Source: Pictodentalium vernedei (Eukaryota > Mollusca > Scaphopoda > Dentaliida > Dentaliidae). From it: 64,000 nucleotides of DNA. The stretch is taken from the NCBI GenBank assembly GCA_031216915.1, contig CM062292.1:1050457-1114456 (forward strand), read 5' to 3'. Made by a program: the position numbers and the translations under genes. Under the pieces are notes generated by a model. The model was not told the origin of the DNA. It searched no databases and was given only the letters and a program-made list of their open reading frames with translations. Below, in pieces: positions 10,997 through 21,023 of this stretch; the first letter of the stretch is position 1, and every line of letters begins with the position of its first letter.

Positions 10997-11231
10997 CCCT
11001 TCACCAAACATGGGTAGCAGATGACACCTGCAAAATAAATTCTTGAACAACTAAAAAATTTCAATTTGTGTATAAAAACATAGCTTATGACCCCATGTTG
11101 GAATGAGCTAAACTAAGCTATGTTTTGGAGACAAAAAACTGATAACATACATGTAATAAATTTTGATTGGAGATTTTTGTTAATAGTGCTGGCTGTTTTG
11201 GCCAGTTGTGTTGACCTTGGGTGAAGGGTAT
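10993..11231 (+). mobile_element. piggyBac-like hairpin MITE
   Basis: Left end TTAACCCTTCACCAAACATG, internal AACATAGCTTATGACCCC hairpin, and right end CCTTGGGTGAAGGG followed by TATC instead of TTAA. It is an older copy than those at 35559 and 44229. It abuts the preceding copy through a single shared TTAA. Confidence 0.7.
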
Positions 11232-11352
11232 CATTTTGTAACAGATCTCCTGTTCCGTACTTCATATTGATTGCATTTGAGCTTGTTAAAACATTGCCAA
11301 TCTCAAAGATGTTTGACAGCTTGGTCTGATGTTTAGCGAATTTGTGTAATTT

Positions 11353-11437
11353 GATATCGAAATTGCATGCAATTCTTACGCGCAGGTAAGGCAAGATAAG
11401 CACACAGTTCATGACAGGACTTCTAGTTTTAACTGTA
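11353..11437 (+). mobile_element. 318-bp MITE family, right half
   Basis: Follows the family from GCATGCAATTCTTACGCGCA through AAGATAAGC to GACAGGACTTCTAGTTTT and AACTGTA. The left half is absent. Confidence 0.65.
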
Positions 11438-12218
11438 TGTAATCTTGTGCAGGCAAGAACTGTCCACTTTGAAAATAAAGTGGTAAACAATATTAAATTT
11501 CAAATTCAATCCACTGCTCTTTATTTTGATGAACTTTATGGCTTTGTTAGATCATCTTGTAAAGTGACTGAAGTGAGTTCATCTATAGTCACCCCCCTTT
11601 ACCGTATGTTGTACTGTAACACCATGTTTATGACATTTCCCCCAAAACCATGCATGCGCTGGTCCAATTTCTTCAAATGTTGGGTAAATGGTATTGTCCG
11701 ACTCCAATACCAAGTCAGATGTGTTCACATGGGTTACCTCCCCCTCCTGGGTAGGACCACACCCCCAAAGTTGGCCTAAATCTTAAAAAAATCTTCTCAT
11801 GAGCCAGTGACTACAATGACTTAATACTTGGTGTACAGCGTCTTTTTTGGGGTTACAATTTGAAATCGCTCAAATGAAGTTTGTGGGGCAATATTTGCTG
11901 TGGTAATGGGAGAGGCACCAATTTTGGCCTTGCCCCAAATTCTTATTTTCAAAACCGAGAGGCCAATATAAAGCAAATTTGGTAGGAGGTATTAAATACT
12001 TGATTTATGCAAACAAACAAAAAATCACCCGCTGCCCTGTGGAAATTGCAGAAGCTCAAATAGAAAGAATTTTAAACAAGCATATCTCCAAAACTACACA
12101 GCACTGAGAATTCTAATTTGGTGTGACACTTCCTTAGGTTCCAGTTAACAGGAGTATGCAATTAACAGGAATTGGGTCATTTTCCTATCTGCTAATGATA
12201 AATTAAGTATTCATTCTA
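11438..12218. other. No recognisable feature
   Basis: Contains a 122-codon plus-strand ORF that starts inside the MITE end at 11411, so it is not a plausible gene. No exon signals of note. Confidence 0.4.
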
Positions 12219-12271
12219 TTGTATCTTGTTTGATAGAGCTAATTGAGCTTTGTCAAACAAGATACAATAGA
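12219..12271. repeat. Short hairpin, same family as 5497
   Basis: TATTGTATCTTGTTTGATAG pairs with the mirrored CTTTGTCAAACAAGATACAATA part around GAGCTAATTGAGCT. Arms are about 25 bp. Confidence 0.65.
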
Positions 12272-12373
12272 TTCAATGTCAGAATTATGTATGCAGGTCC
12301 CCAAAATGTCTATCAACATTGGGAATTCGCTATTCATCCAAGTAATAACCCAACAGAATGTAAGGTTTTTTAT

Positions 12374-12628
12374 TTAACCCTTTACCGAATGCGGGTGCAG
12401 AGGCCACTTGCAAACTAAATTCTTGTATAACTAAACATTTTCAATTTTTGTCTAAAAAACACAGCTTATGACCCCACATTCTAATGAGCTCAACAAGCTC
12501 ATTCCAATGAGTGATCATAAGCTGTGTTTTTGAGTCGAAAATTGAAAACTCAAAAACATTCAAATGGCGATTTTTGTACATGTATATAGTGCAGACACTT
12601 TTGGCCATTACATTGGGTAAAGGGATAA
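12374..12628 (+). mobile_element. piggyBac-like hairpin MITE
   Basis: Left end TTAACCCTTTACCGAATGCG; the hairpin pairs CACAGCTTATGACCCCACAT with a mirrored arm after GAGCTCAACAAGCTC; the right end is CATTGGGTAAAGGGATAA. Moderately diverged from the young copies. Confidence 0.75.
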
Positions 12629-13008
12629 GAGGCTCAATTTGTAATGAAGGCATGGTAAATGGTTTGGCATTTGTAATGTTTATTCAGTTAACAGGGATGT
12701 AATGTTCTAATATCAGTTCACAGGAAATTTGAATAGGCCAGTTTGGTCTGTGTTAAAAAATAAGTATCTGAAGGCAACTGTTTTTTCCTGTTAGTAAATT
12801 CACTACCGGTACAGGGGAAGGGTGGGGGGGGGGGGGAGGGAGATACATTTTCAAATTGTTTTTTGCACCATCAGTCGAAATCTTATTTTTGGCATTTAAA
12901 TTCCTTAGAGAGGGGGATGAATTCAAATTTGGGTGGTTTAGTCCATGCAAGGATTGTCCATTTGAAAGTAAAGGAGTGAGCCGTATTAAATTTATAAACT
13001 TCTCTGTC

Positions 13009-13253
13009 ATTACCCCTTTACCTAACTTAACCAGTCAGCACTATTCACAAAAATCGACATTCAGACTTTATTTTATTTAAAATTATTTTTGACTCAAAAA
13101 CATAGCTTATGGTAACTCATTAATTGGACTGAGCTTGTTGTGCTTATTCCAATGAGGGGACATACATGTTTTTTATACCAAAACTTAAAAACTTTAGTTA
13201 TTCAAGAATTTCTTTTGCAGTGTTGCTTTTATCCATGTTGGGTAAAGGGTTAA
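13009..13253 (-). mobile_element. piggyBac-like hairpin MITE, reverse orientation
   Basis: The internal order (AAAAATCG near the left end, TTCAAGAATTTCTTTTGCAG near the right) is that of the reversed copy at 47327. The right end GTTGGGTAAAGGGTTAA is intact; the left is ATTACCCCTTTACCTAAC, slightly worn. Diverged hairpin arms mark it as old. Confidence 0.65.
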
Positions 13254-13299
13254 AGTGTCAAGCAGAATACCTTGGAAAATAACTTATGTAACTGGTAAA

Positions 13300-14128
13300 A
13301 GTGACTCATTATTTGGGCTAATATAATATTCCAAAGTAACCCATTGTTTGGGCTAGAATAATATCCCAGTCCAATTTTGGGTTATTCTGACCATATTTTG
13401 ATTTATTTTCTTTAACCCAGTGTAAACGACCCAGAAAAATAGGTTATTTTCAACCCAAATTGGGTGGAGTGAAATAGAAACCAATTTGGGTTGAAATATC
13501 TCTTCAACTAATGAATGGGTTGAGTTTATTAACCCAAAAGGGGAGTCAAATAGGTATTTCAACCCAAATTGCTTTAGAAAGTCAACTTTTTCAACCCAAA
13601 AAACAACATAATTTTAACTACCTCAATGGGTTGTTTATTTAACCCAAATTATTGGTTGAACAAATTGACTAAAATTGAGTTACTTTATCTTTATTTTTGG
13701 GTTAAATCAACCACTTTTGAGTACATTTTTGTAACCCAATTCCAACCCAGAAACCTGTCAGTGGTAACTAAATTATGTGGTTGTTTATTTCAGCCCAAAT
13801 TTTGGGTTGAAACGTTAACCCAATTATATGGTTGTTTAATTTAGCCCAAATTTGTGGTTGAAAAATGACCACAAAATTAGGTTACATCAACTCATCTTTG
13901 GGGTTAAAAACAACCACTTTTTTGTAGAAATTTTCAACCCAATTTTCAACCCCAAATGACTACTACACTATGGGTTATTTTTTTTAAACCAATAATGGGT
14001 TAAAATATGTAACCTCTTGAATTGGGTTATTTCTACCCAGTGTTGGGTGGAGTGAAATAGAAACCAATGGTTGGGTTACAAAACAACCCATTTGGGTTAT
14101 TTTTCAACCCAGTCGAATTTAGAGTGTA
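13300..14128. mobile_element. AACCCA-rich element with right terminus
   Basis: More than twenty GGGTT/AACCC motifs in both orientations, spaced tens of bases apart, give many alternative stems. It ends TTTCAACCCAGTCGAATTTA and GAGTGTA, the exact mirror of the start at 3016. No coding potential: ORFs of 69 and 72 codons only follow the motif. The left limit is uncertain. Confidence 0.6.
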
Positions 14129-14359
14129 TATATACCACGAAATTTAATTCCAATGCCGGCAAGACAGTTGTTAAAGATTTATAGCGAAATGAACATTGAC
14201 ACATTCCGATTACGTCAGTTGGGCGTGTACATCAATCGATCGACGGACGCAGTAGTAATAGGATTAAATTTAGAAATTTAACAAACTGTATACAATAATA
14301 TACTGTTATTATAAACATCAAGTATAACAATCAGCAATACTTTGAACATCAACGAAACA

Positions 14360-14620
14360 TACAGTACGTGGAGAGTGGATTGTAACTAAATCACCCGCGG
14401 GGTGGAGTTATCACCCAAGCTATAACTTGCAAATTTTGTACATATCGACAAAAAACACAAGCAATGTTTCAGCCAATGGACCTCCGGGTTTAACCCGGAG
14501 GTCCATTGGACGAAACTTTGCTGGTGCTGGTTATTCCTTGCAACAAATTTGCAATTATTTCTCGGGTGGCATCTCCACTCTACGGGTGATTTAGTGATAA
14601 TACACTCTCCACGTACTGTA
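14360..14620 (+). mobile_element. 261-bp mariner-like MITE (second terminus type)
   Basis: Ends are TACAGTACGTGGAGAGTG and its mirror, each extended by a TCACCCG segment, for about 37 bp of terminal inverted repeat with few mismatches; TA lies at both outer ends. The core (CAAGCAATGTTTCAGCC, GGACCTCCGGGTTTAACCC and its mirror) is the same as in the 318-bp family, whose ends are different. Confidence 0.85.
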
Positions 14621-14862
14621 AGATGCAGTCATCTATCTCACATGGTCTTCTCACATGAGACACGCATATTGTTTGATGGGTGAAAATATCGAGAAGGGAG
14701 GTGAAATGTGCATGAACATCCCAGTAAACTATGCACGTACATTGCTGTGTCACAATTTCTGATCCGTATGTATCTGTTTATTGTGACAGTCAGTCGTAGA
14801 TAATAACTGTTATGTAATACTTTCATACAGGTCACAGTAGAGAATGAGTAATCACCTAAAAT

Positions 14863-15008
14863 ATGGCCATTTTAGTGGTTTGTGGTTTGTATGCAGCGAC
14901 TGTTTTGTTATTGTCAACAAAACGGATGTATGTTGGACGAAGATGGTCCTTCTCTACAGTGGCTGATGCAATGTTTTTTTCCAGCCGTCGGGTGTCTTCT
15001 CTTGGTAC
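14863..15008 (+). other. Candidate first coding exon (unproven)
   Basis: ATG opens a frame starting MAILVVCGLYAATVLLLS, a convincing hydrophobic signal-anchor segment, followed by basic residues (TKRMYVGRRW). A GTACGT donor lies at about 15005. The frame runs on to 65 codons if unspliced. I recognise no family, and no following exon was found, so it may be chance. Confidence 0.2.
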
Positions 15009-15237
15009 GTCAAAATCATTAACACACTCACACACTTACTTTATTTTAATTGCCGTTTGAATTACCAAAAGCTCGTCAAGACTGAAATTCAACATTACAC
15101 CATCTTAATTGTGCACTTTGCGGAACCGAAATTCCAAACATTCCAACAGCCACTGAACATTTTTAACACATACCATGCCACTGATGGTGTGTAAGGTTGT
15201 TAATGTATGAATGTGTGCGCTTATCTGAATAAAGTGA

Positions 15238-16150
15238 TTAACCCTTCACCCAATGCGAATAAAATACGACTCTTGCTATCAAATATTTCAACAACAAAAA
15301 ATTGAATTTTTGCCTGAAAAACATTGTTTAAGTCTACTCATTGGGACGATCTCAAGGAACTATATTTTGGGGGTGAAAATTTAAAAATAATAACATTATA
15401 ATGCCGATTCTTTTCGAATAACCCTTTACGGTTGTAAAACCACCCTGACACTTGCACGACAAAGGTGGCAGGGAGAAGCACGCATTGTGGCGTGCCAATG
15501 AGGGAACTAGTCATGGAAGTATGCTTGGAGCTTTGGACCAGTGCCTAAGTGCGGGCCAGGCCGTGGCCGAATTTTTTTTTAATTTTGAGGTGTCACAACA
15601 TGATTTTCGTACCAGTGACGTGCCTAATGCGCAAACTATGTGCAACCTATGCGCAACTCATGCGCAACTTTTGTGGGCCACTGGATGTCACAGCTTGGTA
15701 ATGCGTAAAACCAGGCGAACGCAGTGCCACGCAATGGTACGCACAGGTTGCGCATAGTTTGTGCATAGTTTCTGCTCACGTGATCGCTTTAGCGTCCAAA
15801 TGCGTGGGCAGTCGCACCCCAAATTCTCCCACGATGACTTCACGCATGTGCAATTATGGTGTGTCAATGAGTAACCATCCCTACTCTGGCGTGACAACCT
15901 CGCAACTTATGCGCAAATAGAGCGTATTCTTGGCGCAACTATCGCTTAATGATTGCCATGGTTTGCGATTGCGTGACACAGATGTGTCACGTGTTCATGG
16001 CAGATGCGGACAAAGTTCGTAAATAATGCGAACTTTGTCGTGGTGAGAATTTTCGTGCTTCCAATGTGGCGAGTGTTGGCACGCAATAATGCGGACCTGT
16101 TCGTGACCAGAATACGTGGCAGTGTCAGGGTGGCATTAGTTTTGATAAAG
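15238..16150 (+). mobile_element. piggyBac-like MITE carrying a nested insertion
   Basis: Left end TTAACCCTTCACCCAATGCG and diverged hairpin remnants up to about 15439; then the 694-bp element at 15440-16133; then CATTAGTTTTGATAAAGGG, which lines up with the family's usual right end (CGTTACGTTGGGTAAAGGG). The final TTAA is worn. Confidence 0.55.
15440..16133. mobile_element. 694-bp TIR element nested in a MITE
   Basis: Opens CCACCCTGACACTTGCACG and closes CGTGGCAGTGTCAGGGTGG, a terminal inverted repeat of about 19 bp with two mismatches. The interior is GC-richer than its surroundings and full of GCGCAA/TTGCGC words on both strands. No transposase frame is visible; the 101-codon ORF is not protein-like. 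No target duplication could be read, so the superfamily is not assigned. Confidence 0.65.
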
Positions 16151-16276
16151 GGAAAAGTCTTTACCTAAATAATTGGCCGCATCCAGCCGCGTACTATACA
16201 AATTCAGCAGTAAACAATTTTTTTTTCAAAACATTCCAACAAAACCCTATCGTTTTATCTAATGCATTTTTGAATT

Positions 16277-16438
16277 AGTATTAGATGGTTGGAGCTCTTC
16301 TCCACTTCAGACATTTCACATGCATGATCGTTACGGTACGTATGTGAGTATATTGTATCTGCATTCAACTGGAGCGTTTTTGCATTCAACTATTAAATGG
16401 CTGGAGCACTTTTCCACTTCAGACATTTCAAATGCTGT
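16277..16438. repeat. Two-copy direct repeat, about 112 bp apart
   Basis: ATTAGATGGTTGGAGCTCTT and ATTAAATGGCTGGAGCACTT are each followed by CCACTTCAGACATTTCA(C/A)ATGC. A small local duplication. Confidence 0.7.
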
Positions 16439-16880
16439 CGTGCTCTTTTCGCAAATAATTGAAAAATAATAACATTTTCGAATTACCTGATTTTGTTGCT
16501 AGATTTGATAAAGAGGTGACCTATTACTTAAAGAATTTAAAGAATTTACCGCAATATCCAATATACTACGCACGCGGTGGATTATACTACGCGGGTGGAT
16601 AATGCGGCCAATTCCACTGAGGGTTCACGTGACATGGTTTTATTGACTTTTTGTTGTTGAGAAAATGAAAAAAAATATTTTAAATCAATAGGGGATTGCG
16701 ACCTCTACCCTCGGCTTCGAAAAGAGGAATGGCTGAAGGCGATATGCACCTTCGACGTTTCTGTGGGAAGGGTGTGGTGAAACAAAGAGATCAATTTTTT
16801 AAAATATTTTTTTAGCTTTGGTATATATGTATATATATCATCTTGCGTTACTGTGATGCTAACTCACTAGCACACTGAAT
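16439..16880. other. No recognisable feature
   Basis: AT-rich sequence with a short TACTACGC repeat near 16565-16600 and a TATATATGTATATATA stretch near 16822. Confidence 0.4.
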
Positions 16881-17154
16881 TAACACCTGCGTTATATCAA
16901 CTGGCCCAGGATAACAACGTGCTATTAACGAAAGCTGCCGAAAATGTAATATAATTTACCCAGATGTTGTCTCCTGTCGCCCCACAGCTTGTATCTAGGA
17001 GATAGAGTTCGGCCACCGTGGACTGGTCACTGGGTGGATAATATTTCCACGGACGCAATAATATTTGTTTCCAAACACTAATCACAGGAATAATCATCAA
17101 AAATTCAATCAATTACAATTTTGTTGATGATGATTTTTATTACTTGGTAAACGC

Positions 17155-17915
17155 AGGAGTGAGTCCTCACTGTCCAAGCGTGGACTACGACCAGTCGTGA
17201 GATCTCACTGTTCACAGTCGTGAGACGTCACTGTCCAAGCGTGGACTACAACCAGTCGTGAGACGTCACTGTCCAAGCGTGGATTACAACCAGTCCTGAG
17301 ACCTCACTGTCCAAGCGTGGATTACGACCAGTCGTGAGACCTCACTGTCAAAGCGTGGATTACAACCAGTCGTGAGACCTCACTCTCCAAGCGTGGATTA
17401 CGACCAGTCGTGAGACCTCACTGTCCAAGCGTGGATTACAACCAGTCCTGAGACCTAACTATCCATAGTCGTGAGATCTCACTGTCAAAGCGTGGATTAC
17501 GACCAGTCGGGAGACCTCACTGTCCAAGCGTGGATTACGACCAGTCGTGAGACCTCACTGTCCAAGCATGGATTGCGACCAGTCGTGAGTCCTAACTGTC
17601 CGAACGTGGATTTCGACCAGTCGTGAGACCGCACTGTCCACGCGTGGATTACGACCAGTCGTGAGACCTCTATGTCCAAGCGTGGATTACGGTGAATTAC
17701 GACCAGTCGTGAGACCTCACTGTCCACAGTTGTGAGACCTCTCTGCCCAAGCCTGGATTTCGACCAGCCGTGAGACCTCACTGTCCACAGTCATGAGACC
17801 TCACTGTCCAAGTGTGGATTACGACCAGTCGTTAGACCTCACTGTCCATGCGTAGATTACGACCAGTCGTGAGACCTCTTTGACCACGCGTGTATTACGA
17901 CCAGTCCACAGTGGC
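17155..17915. repeat. 38-bp minisatellite
   Basis: Units of about 38 bp with the core GACCAGTCGTGAGACCTCAC and TGTCCAAGCGTGGATTAC; some units are shortened to CACAGTCGTGAGA. About 20 copies. The core contains short CACGA/TCGTG symmetry. The 94-codon minus-strand ORF is a repeat echo. Confidence 0.95.
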
Positions 17916-18009
17916 TGTACTGTAGCATCGTAAGAAGCACCCGAATGGATTGTTATAGTAACGCGCCTGAGCAACCATGTTATGATGCCTTAACCTGCTA
18001 GTGTGGAGA

Positions 18010-18153
18010 TACTACGGTGGGGAGTTCGGCAGCTGCTCGCCGTTGCTCGTAAGTTCTCTCCTGGTACTCCAGATTCCTTCACCCGTAACACTGTCCGACA
18101 CGAGGTGACCCTGACTGTCGAAAGTGTCGTTAACCTCAAATAAATAAATAACA
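18010..18153 (+). mobile_element. SINE 3' fragment
   Basis: Read on the plus strand it ends in an AAATAAATAAATAA tail at about 18153. Going back from the tail the reverse complement matches the SINE segments CACTTTCGACAGTCAGGGTC, a GGACAGTGTTACGGGTG part and GAGCAACGGCGAGCAGCTG. The tRNA-like head is absent. Confidence 0.7.
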
Positions 18154-18178
18154 CCTGCATTGTATCATCTAGCCCAGG

Positions 18179-18240
18179 ATTATTTATTATTTATTGGTGT
18201 TTAAGGTCACATACGTATGCACAATGGATAATAACATAAC
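18179..18240 (-). mobile_element. SINE tail-proximal fragment
   Basis: TATTTATTATTTATTGGTG, then TTTAAGGTCACATA and GCACAATGG, the tail-proximal part of the SINE family. It sits in the second copy of the duplicated segment. Confidence 0.65.
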
Positions 18241-18405
18241 TCCTGTTTATGATAGTGTAGTGTAATTTACCAGCGTCTAAGACTAATTTCTCTCCAGTCG
18301 CACCACAGTTTGCATCCAGGAGATAAAGTCGTACAGAAGTACCCGGAGGATGGCATGAGGATTGTAATAGTAGCGCGCCTGAGCAAACAAGTTATGATGT
18401 CATTA

Positions 18406-18784
18406 CCATTCTGATCCGTCGAATAAGTGCGCATGCTCTCCCTGCGTTTTCAAGGTGATCTTTGGCCCCCATGATCATTATGTGGATGCCACCATTTTAA
18501 TTTCTAGATTACTCGCTGTTCCTATGGAAGCGAATAGGCTAGAATGAAGTAGGGATGGATTTTTTGGGCCGTATTCAATTTAAAAATAAAAGTTACGTAA
18601 TTTTGTTGGTAGAATCGGGAACTGACAATTAACACACATGTATAATTGCATTCGAAGTGTCAACAACGATTTGGTCGAATTAAGTTAATGGATGTTTATG
18701 ACATTTTTAGATACACATGACTTCAATATTTCAGTTGGTCGCTTCGCTTTTCCGACGTAGTATATATTCTGCAGGAGTGAATCT
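18406..18784. other. No recognisable feature
   Basis: AT-rich sequence; I see no element ends or exons. Confidence 0.4.
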
Positions 18785-18934
18785 ACTTTCTAAAATCAGT
18801 TGAGTTAAAAAACAACCTAAATCAATTGGGTTGAGTGAATATGAACCCAATTTGATTCACATTCACTCAAACCAGTTGATTTGGGCTGGCTTTTAACCCT
18901 GGGCTGGCTTTTAACCCAACTGATGTTAGAGTGT
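18785..18934. mobile_element. Short AACCCA-type hairpin element
   Basis: CTAAAATCAGTTGAGTTAAAA-like left end mirrors TTTTAACCCAACTGATGTTA at the right, closing GAGTGTA as at 14128. Inside, AATCAATTGGGTTGAGTGAA pairs with TTCACTCAAACCAGTTGATT, so the whole 150 bp folds. A 20-bp segment (CTGGCTTTTAACCCTGGG-like) is locally doubled. Confidence 0.65.
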
Positions 18935-19757
18935 ATACAAAGGCGATGGACTATTTAAGGTCTACCCAGTTTCCAGACCACGACAGAATTCCTTACGGAA
19001 TTTGACTGATGGTTTGACAACTCTCTACCCTTCTTGTATTTCTCCAACAATTGTATTAGCAAGGTTACGTCCGTCTAGTACAGACTACCTACTGGGATGA
19101 CTCTTCGATTTATCTAAATATTGACTATTGAATAATTAAACCCCCACCATGCGGGGGCATCGGAAACAGGATATCAGCCCCTCCCCTGCTCTCATACCAC
19201 AGAGCGAGTGTGGGTAAGCAATGACCTTACCAGGTTTGTCACCCTATTGTTTTCAGTGGTTTATGCTCGAAGTAAAGCTAAAATGCACTCCAAATTCGTT
19301 CTGTGAGCTATAAAAATTCAAAAAATTACTGGGGAGGCTCCAATACGCCCATCTTCGGGAGGGGGACACCTCTCTCAAACTATCCCCTATCTCGGATCTT
19401 TAACCCTCAAGACATGCATGTCCTTGCGTGGCTGCTAGTGCTAGTACGTGCCTGTTTCCCGGTGTCTGCCACCCTGCTCCAAGGTGACTCCCTGACACCC
19501 ATATTCAAGAATCATACTATGCATATAACGCTATTTTCTCATCGTATGATGGCATGAGTCCTTTGCGGGAATGCTGCACTGATAGGTGTACCTTGGCGTT
19601 GCATATGACTACGACATTGTGTAACACAATCGAACAATCATGAGAGATATTGATGACAGAAATACGGATGTAACATTTAGTTTAAATATTTATTTCTAAT
19701 AGCAAAAGAGAACATATCACATAAATACTGTGTACATAAACAAGAAGGAAATGGATT
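18935..19757. other. No recognisable feature
   Basis: Mixed composition, slightly less AT-rich at 19140-19520. An 84-codon ORF at 19303 lacks recognisable motifs; I do not call it a gene. Confidence 0.4.
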
Positions 19758-19768
19758 CAGCAGGTCAC

Positions 19769-20104
19769 CAAATAATTTATTTATTTATTGCTGTTTAAGG
19801 TCACATATTTCTGCACAATGGCTAAGCATGACCGTGACAGTTTTACGGGTGGAGGAAGCCGGAGTACCCGGAGAGAACCACCGCGCAACGGCGAGCAACT
19901 GTCAGCTCTCCAACATACCAACTCCACACAAGCAGGGTTAGCATTGGTTGAAGACAGGTGCACCATCGACGTGCAGTACGCCTTAGTACACAGCGTCACC
20001 GTGCCCCCACGTGGGCAAAGGGGGTGAAGTGTCTTGTCCAAGGACACAACGCGGTTGCCACAGGTGGGATTCGAACCGAGGACCTCTCGGCTTGCAGCCT
20101 GCAC
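19769..20104 (-). mobile_element. tRNA-derived SINE, head-truncated, with target duplication
   Basis: The insert has a (TTTA)n tail on the left and, at the right, a GGTTCGAATCC B-box (minus strand, about 20070) close to a tRNA-like head that stops at GGTGCAGGC. Flanking direct repeats CAGCAGGTCAC (19758-19768 and 20105-20115) are 11 bp and identical. The A-box end is missing, so it is truncated at the 5' side as expected from LINE-driven retrotransposition. ORFs of 139 and 79 codons on both strands are not genes. Confidence 0.9.
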
Positions 20105-20115
20105 CAGCAGGTCAC

Positions 20116-20550
20116 AAAAAAACTTGTACGAAGCTCTCAAAGCAGAATAATATATTACTTTTGGTAATATTAGCAGTGCAAGGCATTTGTTGTTTGACAT
20201 TAATTAATAGATGTATTTCGTTCATCTGCAATAAGGGTGATGGAATTAAAATATAACATGGAACGTACACTAAAAGAACAGGGGCTTAGGAACATAGAAA
20301 ATAAGAGAAAAGTCCAAAGAAATTAATGTCATTATTTTTTATCCAACAATCATATAGATTTTGGACTGAAAACCACGAGAAACGGTGTGTTCCGATTCCG
20401 TATCATATAGACGAATCATTCTGATTCCGTGTCATATAGACGATTCGCTTCCTGCAGCACTACGGGCTATCATAACAGGCGCATGGATACATTCTATGTG
20501 CGTTTCAGTGATCGACCGAACATTATGTCCCAAAAATGTTTAAAAATAAC
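20116..20550. other. Mostly featureless; one short local duplication
   Basis: A 27-bp near-duplicate (GATTCCGTATCATATAGACG and GATTCCGTGTCATATAGACG) lies at 20394-20447. Nothing else recognised. Confidence 0.45.
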
Positions 20551-20803
20551 TTAACCCTTTACCTAGCATGAAAAGCAGACGACACTTGCAAAACAAATTC
20601 TTGAAAAACTAATTTTTTTCATTTTTTGTCTCAAAAACATAGGTTAAGACCACTCGTTGGAACGAGCTCGACGAGCTCGTTCCAACAAGGGGTCATAACC
20701 CATGTTTTTGAGACAAAAAATGAAAAAATAATGAAAATTAACTGGCGATTTTTAAGAATAGCGTTGGCCGGTTTTGGCCGTTACGTTGGGTAAAAGGGTA
20801 AAG
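20551..20803 (+). mobile_element. piggyBac-like hairpin MITE, young type
   Basis: Left end TTAACCCTTTACCTAGCATG; internal near-perfect palindrome of about 110 bp (TTGTCTCAAAAACATAGGTT...GTTGGAACGAGCTC and mirror); right end ACGTTGGGTAAAAGGG with a worn TTAA. Closely matches the copies at 35559, 44229 and 47327. Confidence 0.85.
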
Positions 20804-20843
20804 ATTTAATCTGTTTATGTGACAGAATTGTTAGATAAATGAA

Positions 20844-21003
20844 TTATCATGATAATGTGCATGTCCTGTGATTTGCATCAGATTCTCGGTGGTGGCCAAA
20901 AATGGGATCACAACTCGCCGGCAAAGTCGGGTCGTTGAGATCTCATTCTGGATACCACCTCGAATCTGATACAAACCACAGGACATGCACCTTATCATGA
21001 TAA
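20844..21003. mobile_element. 160-bp hairpin element
   Basis: TTATCATGATAATGTGCATG and the following CTGTGATTTGCATCAGATTC are mirrored by GAATCTGATACAAACCACAG and CATGCACCTTATCATGATAA. The fold continues inward through GGGATCACAACTCG / GTCGTTGAGATCTC, so the entire element is one imperfect hairpin. It touches the left edge of the 79-bp array. Confidence 0.75.
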
Positions 21004-21023
21004 TCTGTATGTCCCACCTGTTT

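Larger units (their letters stand above)
16882..18405. repeat. Duplicated segment, two copies flanking or containing repeats
   Basis: AACACCTGC...GGCCCAGGAT and the CACAGCTTGTATC-AGGAGATA part at 16882-17010 recur at 18146-18330 (AACACCTGC...AGCCCAGGAT, CACAGTTTGCATCCAGGAGA). GCGCCTGAGCAACCATGTTATGATG near 17965 recurs at 18375. The first copy is split by the 38-bp minisatellite; the second contains a SINE 3' fragment at about 18179-18240. Confidence 0.7.

Noticed and set aside
3016-14128. Polinton-sized virus-like element between inverted ends
   Set aside because: No polymerase, integrase, protease or capsid-like frame is visible inside; the interior is made of unrelated repeats.
19781-20200. 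139-codon ORF with cysteines and a tRNA-like region
   Set aside because: Falls entirely on a SINE and its flank.
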